Position numbers and translations under genes: made by a program | Shown: positions 1-6,267 of the stretch, piece after piece | How positions within the stretch are numbered: the stretch's first letter is position 1 | Layout: every line of letters starts with the position of its first letter | The notes under the pieces: generated by a model | The model's database searches: none | Seen by the model: the letters and a program-made list of their open reading frames with translations, nothing else | Told to the model about the DNA's origin: nothing | Origin: Phycisphaerales bacterium | GTDB lineage: Bacteria > Planctomycetota > Phycisphaerae > Phycisphaerales > UBA1924 | Reading direction: 5' to 3' | DNA length: 9,106 nucleotides | Assembly: GCA_030680655.1 (NCBI GenBank) | Contig: JAUXUZ010000022.1 | Span: forward strand, 1-9,106

Positions 1-43
1 GAGAAGGGCTTGCGTACGGCCGCGTCGCTGGTATGCTCGGCCG

Positions 44-469
44 ATGCGGCGGATCTCGGCGCAACGTGACGGCTTGAACTACGAAGCGATTCGGCCAACC
101 GATGACGGTGTGGCACGAGCACGCGAACTGCGGCAGGAGTCAACGCCGCCAGAGCAGGTGGTCTGGAACATCCTGCGGCGCGAAGGAAGGCGGCTTGGTG
201 TCGTGTTCAGGCGACAGCACCCGCTGGGGCCCTACGTTGCTGACTTCTACTGCACCACGGCTGGGCCTGTGGTGGAGATTGATGGTTCGATGCATGCGCA
301 TCGAGGCGCGGCGGATGCCCAGCGCAACGAGTGGATGCAGGCGCAGGGGATCGAGGTTGTGCGCGTACGCGGAGACGAGGTGTGCCGCGATGCGAAGGCC
401 GTCTGCGCGAGTGTGCTCGCGCGGGCGCGGGTGCTCAAGGCGTCGCGCGAGGCCAGGCGGGAATGCTGA
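44..469 (+). CDS. DUF559 family protein (Vsr-like endonuclease fold)
   Basis: A 141-residue protein. Residues about 24-128 match the DUF559 pattern: an 'ARELR' helix, 'TPPE..VW..LR', 'FRRQHPLGPYVADFYC' (55-70), then 'VVEIDGSMH' (76-84) and a late 'VVRVRGDEV'. DUF559 is related to the very-short-patch-repair (Vsr) nucleases; D67, E78, D80 and H84 are likely active-site positions. The biological role of stand-alone DUF559 proteins is poorly known, and DNA cleavage is inferred from the fold. The ATG at 44 lacks a clear ribosome binding site; the GTG at 110 (residue 23), just before the conserved domain, is a possible alternative start. The length is normal for the family. The stop codon is 2 nt from a palindromic repeat (472-526), an arrangement I have seen with other DUF559 genes. 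It is convergent with rimO. Domain call is sure; role is not. Confidence 0.85.
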   Translation: MRRISAQRDGLNYEAIRPTDDGVARARELRQESTPPEQVVWNILRREGRRLGVVFRRQHPLGPYVADFYCTTAGPVVEIDGSMHAHRGAADAQRNEWMQAQGIEVVRVRGDEVCRDAKAVCASVLARARVLKASREARREC

Positions 470-471
470 GC

Positions 472-526
472 CCCTCTCCCAGCTCGCTGGGAGAGGGTGG
501 CGGAGGCTTGGCGACGCCGGGTGAGG
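472..526 (+). repeat. Palindromic intergenic repeat, copy 1
   Basis: The copy opens with a near-perfect hairpin: CCCTCTCCCAGC (472-483) pairs with GCTGGGAGAGGG (486-497). A tail follows (498-526) that contains GGCGGAGGC and ends in GGTGAGG. The reverse complement of the whole unit matches 567-622 closely, so there are two inverted copies. It starts 2 nt after the DUF559 stop. No T-run follows the hairpin, so it is not a classical intrinsic terminator, though it may still impede transcription between the two convergent genes. This is a common style of dispersed bacterial repeat (REP-like); it has no coding content that I can see. Confidence 0.8.
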
Positions 527-566
527 TTGGCTTGGGAGCGGCAGTCGTTTGCGAATGCAAGGGAAC

Positions 567-622
567 CCTCATCCGCCCTCGCAGAGCCTCGGGCACCTTC
601 TCCCAGCGGAGCTGAGAGAAGG
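567..622 (-). repeat. Palindromic intergenic repeat, copy 2 (inverted)
   Basis: Reverse-complement copy of 472-526. Read on the + strand it begins CCTCATCCG, passes through GAGCCTCGGGCACC, and ends in an imperfect hairpin: CCTTCTCCCAGC (596-607) against GCTGAGAGAAGG (611-622), with one mismatch (C603/A615). The two hairpins face outward and the tails face inward, with about 40 bp of unrelated sequence (527-566) between them. It ends 22 bp before the rimO stop codon. The copies have diverged from each other, so this is not a fresh duplication. Confidence 0.8.
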
Positions 623-644
623 ACTTGCTCGACGCTGCGCGTCG

Positions 645-2285
645 TTAGCGCATCACATTCAGGCTGACGCGCTTCTCGATCTCTTCCACCGGGCGGGCGA
701 CCAGGTCGTAACCGTCGGCGCCGACAATCACGCACGAAACCAGCTCGCCCGGCGAGAGCTCCTTGGCGCTCTGGACGAACGTGACGCTGTCGATCGACGG
801 GGCCTGCATGTACGTGCGGCCGGAGTAGAGCTTGCCGCCCTTGCCCACGCCGCTGGTCGCGCGCCCGGCGCTGCGCAGGGATGAGTCGATCAGCACGTCG
901 AGCTTCATGCCGCCCGCGGCAGGCTTCTTCTCGTCGAACTCGGCGGCTCGCTTCTTGTTGCGGGCGAAGGCGATCTTCTGCTGCAGGGCCATCACCTCGC
1001 CGCGGCGGCGGGTCTTGACATCGGGCGCGACGGCCAGCTTGGGGTCGGCCTCCATGTTGCCGGCGACGGTGCCGGGCTCGAGGGAGTACTCAAAGACGCC
1101 CAGGTTCTCGAACTTCTGCTCCTCTACAAATCGCAGCAGCAGTTCGTGGTCGGCCTCGGTCTCGCCGGGGAAGCCGCTGATGAACGTGGTGCGCAGCGCG
1201 ATGCCGGGCACCCACATCCGCAGCTTGTCGAGCAGGCGGCGGGTCTGGTCCATCGTGATGTGCCGGCGCATCGAGGCGAGCACAGCGTCGGACCCGTGCT
1301 GCAGCGGCATGTCGATGTACTTGAGCACGCGCGGCGTGGCGGCGAGGGCCTTGATCATGTCGTCGGCGAAATTGCTCGGGTAGGCGTACATCAGCCGCAC
1401 CCAGCCGTCCTTGACGCCCAGCTCGTCGAACGCTTTGCTCACCTGGCGGAGCATCGTCGGCATGCCGCCGGTGCCGTCGCGGTAACCGATGCCGATGTCG
1501 TCGCCGTAACTGGTCGTGTCCTGGCCGATGAGGTTGAGCTCGAAGCAGCCGTCGGCGATCAGCTCGCGCGCCTCGCCGATGATGCGCTCCAGCGGCTTGC
1601 TGCGCATCTTGCCGCGGATGCTGGGGATGGTGCAAAAGGCGCACTTTTGGTTGCACCCTTCGCTGATGCGCAGGTAGCCGTAGTGGCGGGGCGTGAGGCG
1701 CAGGCGGGCCGAGTCGTCCTCGAAATACCCGATGCCGCGCCCGTCCTTGCCGTTGACGGTCAGCCCGGTGACGGCCATGCCGCGCTCGCCCGCGGCGGTG
1801 AGGGCGTTGGCGTTGATCCAGTACTTGGGTGTCTCGGCGGCGCCGCCGGCAGCGGCCTCGCGCCGGGCGACACGGTCGCCGCGCACGGCCTCGACAATCT
1901 TGTCACGGTCGAAGACGCCGACCATGGCGTCGATGCCCGGCGCCCACTCCAGGATCTTGGCGCGGTGACGCTGAACAAGGCATCCCGCGACGATGACACG
2001 CTTGATCTGCCCGGCCTCCTTGCGGGCGAGGGCATCCTTGATCACACCGAGCGACTCATCCTTGCTCGCCTCCAGGAAGCCGCAGGTGTTGACGACCACC
2101 GCGTCGACCGGCTCGCCCGCTTCGGCGAGGTCGTACTGCACCGGCTCGATCCCGTCGGTGGCGAGAAGACCGAGCATCTTCTCGCTGTCAACAAGGTTCT
2201 TCGGGCAGCCGAGAGAGACGAACGCGACGGTGTTGATCGCGTCGCTGATTTCAGCGGTCGGGGTGGTGGTCTTGGTGCGGGGCAT
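645..2285 (-). CDS. rimO: Ribosomal protein S12 methylthiotransferase RimO
   Basis: A radical-SAM methylthiotransferase that adds a methylthio group to a conserved aspartate of ribosomal protein S12 in the cytoplasm. The N-terminal UPF0004 domain has its three cluster cysteines (C27 in 'SLGCPKN', C68 in 'NTCGF', C102 in 'AGCLVQ'). The radical-SAM cluster motif is C211-x3-C215-x2-C218 in 'SEGCNQKCAFC', followed by 'IPSIRGKMRS'. A TRAM domain occupies about 461-533. 'SLGCPKNLVDSE' and 'PSIRGKMRS' favour RimO over MiaB. At 546 residues it is about 100 longer than the usual ~440; much of the excess is a ~55-residue segment (about 140-195) between the first domain and the radical-SAM motif. The ATG start sits 22 residues before the first cysteine motif, as expected; no good ribosome binding site is visible. 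It is last in a leftward run after pgsA, pgpA and a DUF4160/DUF2442 pair. Confidence 0.96.
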   Translation of the reverse strand: MPRTKTTTPTAEISDAINTVAFVSLGCPKNLVDSEKMLGLLATDGIEPVQYDLAEAGEPVDAVVVNTCGFLEASKDESLGVIKDALARKEAGQIKRVIVAGCLVQRHRAKILEWAPGIDAMVGVFDRDKIVEAVRGDRVARREAAAGGAAETPKYWINANALTAAGERGMAVTGLTVNGKDGRGIGYFEDDSARLRLTPRHYGYLRISEGCNQKCAFCTIPSIRGKMRSKPLERIIGEARELIADGCFELNLIGQDTTSYGDDIGIGYRDGTGGMPTMLRQVSKAFDELGVKDGWVRLMYAYPSNFADDMIKALAATPRVLKYIDMPLQHGSDAVLASMRRHITMDQTRRLLDKLRMWVPGIALRTTFISGFPGETEADHELLLRFVEEQKFENLGVFEYSLEPGTVAGNMEADPKLAVAPDVKTRRRGEVMALQQKIAFARNKKRAAEFDEKKPAAGGMKLDVLIDSSLRSAGRATSGVGKGGKLYSGRTYMQAPSIDSVTFVQSAKELSPGELVSCVIVGADGYDLVARPVEEIEKRVSLNVMR

Positions 2286-2400
2286 GGGGGAACCACAACC
2301 TTAGGGGAGGCCGATCACCGGATCGACAGTCCGTGGTGATTGGGGTGCTATCCAGTGGCCTGGGTGTCCTGCGTGCAAGGCTTCTGTTTGGAGTGGTGGC

Positions 2401-2670
2401 TCAGGCGACGCGGCCGCGGGGGTGGTCGGCTGCCTTGCTGGCCTGATAGAGCACATCGGGGCAGAGGTCCGCCCCGTTGGGCCACTCGATCGTGCCGGTC
2501 TCGCTGTTGACACGGACCTGGCGGAAGAAGTCCGCTGCGGCAAGGTTGGTGAACACACCGTCGAACGGGACGACTTTAGCGATATCCACCACGCGTCGTT
2601 CGCCGCCTTTGAAGGTCAGCGTGAGGGTGGTTGCGCCGGTCGTCTCGACTTGGATGATGTCCTTGGACAT
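2401..2670 (-). CDS. DUF2442 domain protein
   Basis: An 89-residue protein matching DUF2442 along most of its length: a beta-rich N-terminus ('LTLTFKGGERRVVDI', 16-30), then 'GVFTNLAAADFFRQVRV' (38-54) and the family signature 'GTIEWPNGADLCPDVLY' (59-75). It begins 4 nt after the stop of the DUF4160 gene, with no clear ribosome binding site of its own, so translation is probably coupled. DUF2442 and DUF4160 genes often occur side by side and the pair has been suspected of being a toxin-antitoxin-like module; I know of no firm function. DUF2442 domains resemble the N-terminal domain of some HTH regulators, but no HTH is present here. The last ~12 residues (SKAADHPRGRVA) lie outside the domain. 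Confidence 0.88.
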   Translation of the reverse strand: MSKDIIQVETTGATTLTLTFKGGERRVVDIAKVVPFDGVFTNLAAADFFRQVRVNSETGTIEWPNGADLCPDVLYQASKAADHPRGRVA

Positions 2671-2674
2671 GGCG

Positions 2675-2935
2675 TTATTCTAGGGGGTCTATCGGCTTCA
2701 GCGGTTCACGGTTCATCGCCAGACGCCAGTCTTCAGCCAGAGCCTCTTGGTGCTGCTTCGCCCAGTCCAGCACCAACTCACGAACACGCGGCGAGATGTC
2801 TCCATCCATTTGCGTCAGCGTGTCGATCGTGAAACGGGCCTGCTTCTCACCGTACCGCACATGGAAATGCGGCGGCGGATGATCTTTGTAATAGATCATC
2901 ACGACAATCCCGAAGAAGCGGCTGATGACTGGCAC
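2675..2935 (-). CDS. DUF4160 domain protein
   Basis: An 86-residue full-length DUF4160 protein. The N-terminal family signature is intact: 'MPVISRFFGIVVMIYYKDH' (1-19), then 'PPPHFHVRYGE' (20-30), with conserved H19, H23 and H25. A helical segment follows (about 50-73: 'RVRELVLDWAKQHQEAL'). The start is a GTG at 2933-2935, chosen because the family signature begins right at this codon. No ribosome binding site is visible, and a promoter-like sequence (2942-2970) would place the transcript start at or next to this GTG, so the message could be leaderless. It is followed at 4 nt by a DUF2442 gene. The function is unknown; the clustered histidines suggest metal or phosphate-ester chemistry, but that is a guess. 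Confidence 0.88.
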   Translation of the reverse strand: MPVISRFFGIVVMIYYKDHPPPHFHVRYGEKQARFTIDTLTQMDGDISPRVRELVLDWAKQHQEALAEDWRLAMNREPLKPIDPLE

Positions 2936-2941
2936 AGGGGC

Positions 2942-2970
2942 AATGTACTGCGAAACGGCTCAACATCCAA
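2942..2970 (-). promoter_or_regulatory. Candidate promoter for the DUF4160/DUF2442 pair
   Basis: On the minus strand, TTGGAT (2965-2970) and TACATT (2942-2947) are separated by 17 nt. The -10 matches the sigma-70 consensus at 4 of 6 positions and the -35 at 3 of 6. The -10 ends 6 nt before the GTG start of the DUF4160 gene, so the predicted transcript would start at or next to the start codon. It lies in the 49-bp gap after pgpA. The match is modest. Confidence 0.35.
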
Positions 2971-2984
2971 GGGGACTGCGAAAT

Positions 2985-3533
2985 TCAGATCACGCGGTTC
3001 TGGCTCTGCCAAAGCCAGCAGAGCCCCACCAGCACGATGCCCGCCTGCACGCCCGCGACCAGGTCGTCGACCAGGATGCCCCAGCCTCCCTTGAGCTTCT
3101 GGAGTCCGTTGGCGGGGGGGAGCTTCAGGATGTCGGCGATGCGGAAGAGGATAAACGCCACGCCGATCGCGACGATCATCACGGCGCCCGTCTTCCACCG
3201 CGACTGCTCCACCGTCGAGCCGGCGACCACCAGCCACACGTGCGGCAGGAACAGGAGCGTCACGGCCATGCCCGCCGTCTCATCGGCGACCACCTGGGAC
3301 GGGTCCTTGCGACCAAACTCCACCTCGGCCCCGTCGCCAAACCGCACGCACGCCCACGAGAAGACCAGCGCGAAGGCGACGAGCACGCCGTACCACAGCG
3401 GGGTGCCGACTTGATCCAGCAGCACCAGCACCGCCGCGGCGGCGCACGGCGGCAGGCTCCCCCAGGTGCCCGGTGCGGGGCGCATGAAGCCGAGCCCGAA
3501 CGACGTAACAAGCCGGCGGCCGAGCGGGGTCAC
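2985..3533 (-). CDS. pgpA: Phosphatidylglycerophosphatase A
   Basis: A 182-residue membrane phosphatase that removes the phosphate from phosphatidylglycerol phosphate to give phosphatidylglycerol, the step after PgsA. Family motifs are in order: 'GLGFMRPAPGTWGSLP' (13-28), 'KDPSQVVADETAG' (76-88, with acidic D84 and E85), 'FRIADILKLPP' (130-140) and 'GGWGILVDDLVAGV' (149-162, with D156 and D157). Hydrophobic segments lie at about 31-63, 89-105, 117-130 and 160-175. The start is GTG (3531-3533); it overlaps the pgsA stop as GTGA and is preceded by GGGGTGAGG, which can serve as a ribosome binding site inside the end of pgsA. Translational coupling of the two genes is therefore likely. The length is typical of the family. 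Confidence 0.93.
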   Translation of the reverse strand: MTPLGRRLVTSFGLGFMRPAPGTWGSLPPCAAAAVLVLLDQVGTPLWYGVLVAFALVFSWACVRFGDGAEVEFGRKDPSQVVADETAGMAVTLLFLPHVWLVVAGSTVEQSRWKTGAVMIVAIGVAFILFRIADILKLPPANGLQKLKGGWGILVDDLVAGVQAGIVLVGLCWLWQSQNRVI

Positions 3534-4309
3534 GCCTCACCCCCCACCCTCGCGTCGCGCTTGGCGGCGCGGGCCTGCGCCAGCAGGTGCACGCAGCGCA
3601 CCACGTACGGCACGCCGCTCATGACGGTGAAGAACATCATGCCCCACACCGTGATGTCGATGGTCATGCGCCCCCACGGGTTCTCCCACCAGTGGTACTT
3701 CTCGTGCTCACGCACGGCCGGGAGCACGGCCGTCACCGCCGTGGCGATCAGCACGGTGGGGATGGCGACCGACTGCAGGATCATCTTCCCCTTGCCCCAC
3801 CAGTCGGCCCCGAACTTGATGCCCTGCCCCTCCAACACGCCGCGGATGCTCGTCACCAGCAGCTCGCGCCCGAGGATGACCACGACCATCCACGGGTAGA
3901 CGCCGCTGATCTGGATGCCGTGCCCGCTCAACCTCGCCGGCACTGCGCCACCAGCGCCGCCGGGGAACTCCCACCAGAAATCGGGCCCGGCGAGAAAGAC
4001 GAACGCGCCGACGATGAGGATCTTGTCGGCGAACGGGTCCATGATCCGCCCGAACGCGCTCTCAACGTGCCACCGCCGAGCCAGGAACCCGTCGGCGATG
4101 TCGGTCAGCACCGCCACGATGAACAGGCCCGCGGCCAGTAAAAGCAACCAGTCGGTGCGCTCGGCCTGCGCGGCCGAGTCGTCCCACCGCCAGAGCGTGA
4201 GCACGGCGAAGAAGACCGCCGCCATGACGACGCGGGCCGAGGTGAGCCAGTTGGGCAGTTCGCGCCGCCAGAGCGGGGCGGTCGCGGGTTGTTGGTCGGC
4301 CGGGGTCAT
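3530..4309 (-). CDS. pgsA: CDP-diacylglycerol--glycerol-3-phosphate 3-phosphatidyltransferase
   Basis: An integral membrane enzyme joining CDP-diacylglycerol and glycerol-3-phosphate to make phosphatidylglycerol phosphate. Counting from the ATG at 4309 (259 residues), the CDP-alcohol phosphotransferase signature is complete: D70-x2-D73-G74-x2-A77-R78-x8-G87-x3-D91-x3-D95. The N-terminal 'LPNWLTSARVV' (18-28) is typical of PgsA. Several hydrophobic helices follow (about 28-40, 54-71, 96-107, 138-150, 180-198, 217-235). It is longer than the usual ~180-200 residues, partly from a Gly/Pro/Trp-rich loop at 109-138 and a hydrophilic loop around 199-213. An in-frame ATG at 4357 would add 16 residues, but these are Arg/Ala-rich and precede the conserved start, so I prefer 4309. 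It overlaps pgpA by 4 bp. Confidence 0.93.
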   Translation of the reverse strand: MTPADQQPATAPLWRRELPNWLTSARVVMAAVFFAVLTLWRWDDSAAQAERTDWLLLLAAGLFIVAVLTDIADGFLARRWHVESAFGRIMDPFADKILIVGAFVFLAGPDFWWEFPGGAGGAVPARLSGHGIQISGVYPWMVVVILGRELLVTSIRGVLEGQGIKFGADWWGKGKMILQSVAIPTVLIATAVTAVLPAVREHEKYHWWENPWGRMTIDITVWGMMFFTVMSGVPYVVRCVHLLAQARAAKRDARVGGEA

Positions 4310-4375
4310 CCGGGCCAAGCGTACCGCGCCGGCTCGACCGAAACCGGCCGGAGGCACGATTGGCGCGAACAGGAA

Positions 4376-4397
4376 AGCCCCGGCGCGGGCCGGGGCT
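4376..4397 (-). terminator. Intrinsic terminator of the dockerin-tailed gene
   Basis: A 9-bp perfect GC-rich stem, AGCCCCGGC (4376-4384) with GCCGGGGCT (4389-4397), and a 4-nt loop. Read on the minus strand it lies 49 nt past the stop of the gene at 4447-6144 and is followed by TTTCCTG, a short T-tract. It separates that gene from pgsA, which is on the same strand. Confidence 0.65.
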
Positions 4398-4446
4398 CGG
4401 GGTTCATTGCATCAATCCGGTGGCGAGCGTTCGCCGCCCAGCGGCA

Positions 4447-6144
4447 TCAGTCGCAGCCGGCGAAGAACAAGTCGATGAAGACGACGAAGTCGTTGTTGTC
4501 GAAGGCGCCGTCCTGACCGGGCACGCCGCCCTGCACGCCCATGTCGGCGAGCGTGTTGGCGGTGAAGAAGAAGTCGATGAAGACGATGAAGTCGTTGTTG
4601 TCGTTGCGACCGTCGGGCCCGGGAAGGCCGCCCTGGCGACCAAGGTCGGCCGGGCAGGTGCCCTGGGTGTCGTTGGCACGGATGTTGGCCAGCAGCACGT
4701 CGGTGCCGCCGGCGGCGCCGTTGTTGAACGTCATGACCGCGCCGCCCGTTGGCGTCGGGGCGACCCAGAGGCGCCCCTTGCTGCTCAGGTTGCTGCATAC
4801 CTCGTGGATATCCGGCGTGAAGACGAGCGAGCCGGAGGCGTCAACGAGCGCCGCCTGCACGACGCCCGAGGTCGCCGTCGATGGACGACCCTCAAGGCCG
4901 AGCACGTAGCAGCCTCCCTGCGGCCGGCGCACGGTCTGGACAAACGACTCCTGATTCGCGTCCAGCGCCGCGACCGTTGTGCCAAGCGAACCCCAGGCGA
5001 GGTTGCCGGCAGCGTCGATCTTCTGGGCGCTCACGCCCCACTGGTTCTGCGTGGTGTTGGTGCGCGTGTAGCTCACGTAGATCTCGTTGTTGGCCGCGTC
5101 ATAGGCGGAACTGGCCGAGATCTTGTAGATGCCCGCGTCCGCTTCGGTCACGGGCCGGCCGAAATCGGTGGGCCAGCGCTTGGCGCCCGCGGCGTTCACC
5201 TGCTGCACAAACGCGAGTCTGGAGCCGGCGTTCTCGTACCATGAGAAGACCGCGCCGCCGGACCCGTCTGGTTCGAACGTCGGGAAGTAACCGATCTGGA
5301 TCGAGCCCCCCTGCGTGGCGTTGTACGTGCCACCGCCGTACGGGAAGGCCGAACCCGGGGCAGGCGCATAGATCGCCAGGCCGAGGACTGTCGGCGAGAC
5401 GTCGGGCCACAGAGGCGTCATGGACGAGTCAAACTTCTGCGCGTGGAGGTACTTCGAGGTTGTCGCGCCGGTGCCAAAGGAGCGCACCCACAGCGCGATG
5501 ACCGACCCGGCCTCGCCCGGTTGGAGCTCACAGAGGGTGTAGGGCTTGATCACGGGCGTCGTCTCGATCAGCGTCGTCAACGCCCCCGTGGGCACGCCGG
5601 CGGCATCGACCTTCTGCAACTTCACCGCAGAGGGGTTGGTCGGGGCCTCAGACCAGCCGACCATGTAGTTGCCGTCGCTGAGGATGCAGAAGCGCGGCGT
5701 GTTGCGGGCGATCGCCGTCGCCGGTGAGACCGCCGAGCTCCAGACGATCGAACCAGTTGCGTCTACCTTCGTCAGTTGTACGGTGTTTCCGTCCATCCGG
5801 TAGACCAGCACCGCGTTGCCGGCACTGTCGGCCCGCATGTCGTAATCCTGCGTGGAGCTCAGCGCACGGTCAGCGATCAGCACCCCGTTGTGGGGCCACT
5901 GCTCCACGCCCGCGGCGTTGAACAGCTGGAGGTAGACGTCGTACCCGCCCGTGCGGTTGTCGAACCACGAGACGTAGAACGAACCGTCGGGCATCATCCG
6001 CACTTTGCTCTGCGTCTGATCGCCCCCCAGATCACCGACCGCCGGCAACGCAATGGGGTCGCTTGAGAATTGACCCAAGGCCACGCCGCTCATCGAGATC
6101 GATGCCGCAACCGTCAAAAGGCACGCCGAGATGCTCCGAGCCAT
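4447..6144 (-). CDS. Exported repeat protein with GC-type dockerin tail
   Basis: A 565-residue secreted protein. A signal peptide covers about 1-24 ('ARS', hydrophobic core to A14, then 'VALG' before Q25). The body carries seven copies of a motif like 'QKVDAAGxxxW', at about 70-83, 122-135, 174-187, 233-246, 311-324, 371-384 and 429-442, with strand-like 'GGAVFSWY' or 'GNYMVGWS' segments between. This suggests a beta-propeller, possibly seven-bladed. From C497 the tail has two tandem calcium-loop-like units ('PGPDGRNDNNDF', 'PGQDGAFDNNDF', each followed by VFID-type residues), ending A-G-C-D. This is the GC-type dockerin tail of Phycisphaerae proteins, probably for anchoring or sorting. The start at 6144 is preferred over a GTG at 6165 because AAGGAAG lies 6 nt upstream. 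The substrate or partner is unknown. Confidence 0.88.
   Translation of the reverse strand: MARSISACLLTVAASISMSGVALGQFSSDPIALPAVGDLGGDQTQSKVRMMPDGSFYVSWFDNRTGGYDVYLQLFNAAGVEQWPHNGVLIADRALSSTQDYDMRADSAGNAVLVYRMDGNTVQLTKVDATGSIVWSSAVSPATAIARNTPRFCILSDGNYMVGWSEAPTNPSAVKLQKVDAAGVPTGALTTLIETTPVIKPYTLCELQPGEAGSVIALWVRSFGTGATTSKYLHAQKFDSSMTPLWPDVSPTVLGLAIYAPAPGSAFPYGGGTYNATQGGSIQIGYFPTFEPDGSGGAVFSWYENAGSRLAFVQQVNAAGAKRWPTDFGRPVTEADAGIYKISASSAYDAANNEIYVSYTRTNTTQNQWGVSAQKIDAAGNLAWGSLGTTVAALDANQESFVQTVRRPQGGCYVLGLEGRPSTATSGVVQAALVDASGSLVFTPDIHEVCSNLSSKGRLWVAPTPTGGAVMTFNNGAAGGTDVLLANIRANDTQGTCPADLGRQGGLPGPDGRNDNNDFIVFIDFFFTANTLADMGVQGGVPGQDGAFDNNDFVVFIDLFFAGCD
4471..4650 (-). repeat. Tandem coding repeat (dockerin-like units)
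   Basis: Two 78-bp segments, 4471-4548 and 4573-4650, align without gaps and are offset by 102 bp. The first ~30 bases of each are almost identical on the + strand (GTCGATGAAGACGA/TGAAGTC...), while the middle has diverged. They encode the two dockerin-like units at the C-terminus. The spacing equals 34 codons. Confidence 0.8.
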
Positions 6145-6150
6145 GGTTTT

Positions 6151-6157
6151 CTTCCTT
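6151..6157 (-). promoter_or_regulatory. Ribosome binding site deciding the start at 6144
   Basis: AAGGAAG on the minus strand, 6 nt before the ATG at 6142-6144. The alternative GTG at 6165 lies upstream of this site and has no such sequence, and starting there would put charged residues in front of the signal peptide. Confidence 0.7.
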
Positions 6158-6226
6158 ATTCGCACAAGTCTGCCAACACCCTACCACTCGTTCCGAAAGT
6201 CTGGTACACTTCTCTTCGACAAATCC

Positions 6227-6254
6227 TTGCGAAATGTTCTGAGATCAATATACT
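6227..6254 (+). promoter_or_regulatory. Candidate promoter for the HTH gene
   Basis: TTGCGA (6227-6232) and TATACT (6249-6254) separated by 16 nt on the + strand. The predicted start near 6261 would leave a leader of about 37 nt before the ATG at 6298. Its -10 overlaps the -10 of the opposing promoter (6247-6252), so both are unlikely to be occupied by polymerase at once. Confidence 0.5.
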
Positions 6255-6267
6255 GATTCTGAGAACA
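6236..6267. promoter_or_regulatory. Candidate operator at the shared divergent promoter
   Basis: Inverted arms GTTCTGAGA (6236-6244) and TCTGAGAAC (6258-6266) match at 8 of 9 positions and are centred at 6251, in the middle of the overlapping -10 hexamers. The same bases also form a direct repeat, TTCTGAGATCA (6237-6247) and TTCTGAGAACA (6257-6267), 10 of 11 identical with a 20-bp period, about two helical turns. A protein bound here would cover the core of both promoters. The HTH protein encoded at 6298 is the obvious candidate; this is inference. Confidence 0.5.

Noticed and set aside
472..622. CRISPR array or tRNA-like structure in the repeat region
   Set aside because: Only two inverted, diverged copies with no regular spacers, and no cloverleaf or CCA end; they fit dispersed palindromic repeats.
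1146..2339. Long + strand open frame (397 codons) opposite rimO
   Set aside because: It lies antisense to a clear rimO gene; its composition (Val/Ala/Asp/Gly/His-rich, no motif) is what GC-rich codon structure gives on the opposite strand.
4310..4357. Upstream ATG start for pgsA (16 extra residues)
   Set aside because: The added residues are Arg/Gly/Ala-rich and lie outside the family; neither start has a strong ribosome binding site, so the shorter form is preferred but not proven.
4360..5244. Open frame on the + strand opposite the dockerin-tailed gene
   Set aside because: It is the antisense shadow of a gene with a signal peptide, repeats and a known tail; no domain or start site supports it.
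6145..6165. Upstream GTG start for the dockerin-tailed protein
   Set aside because: The ribosome binding site AAGGAAG is downstream of this GTG and correctly spaced for the ATG at 6144.
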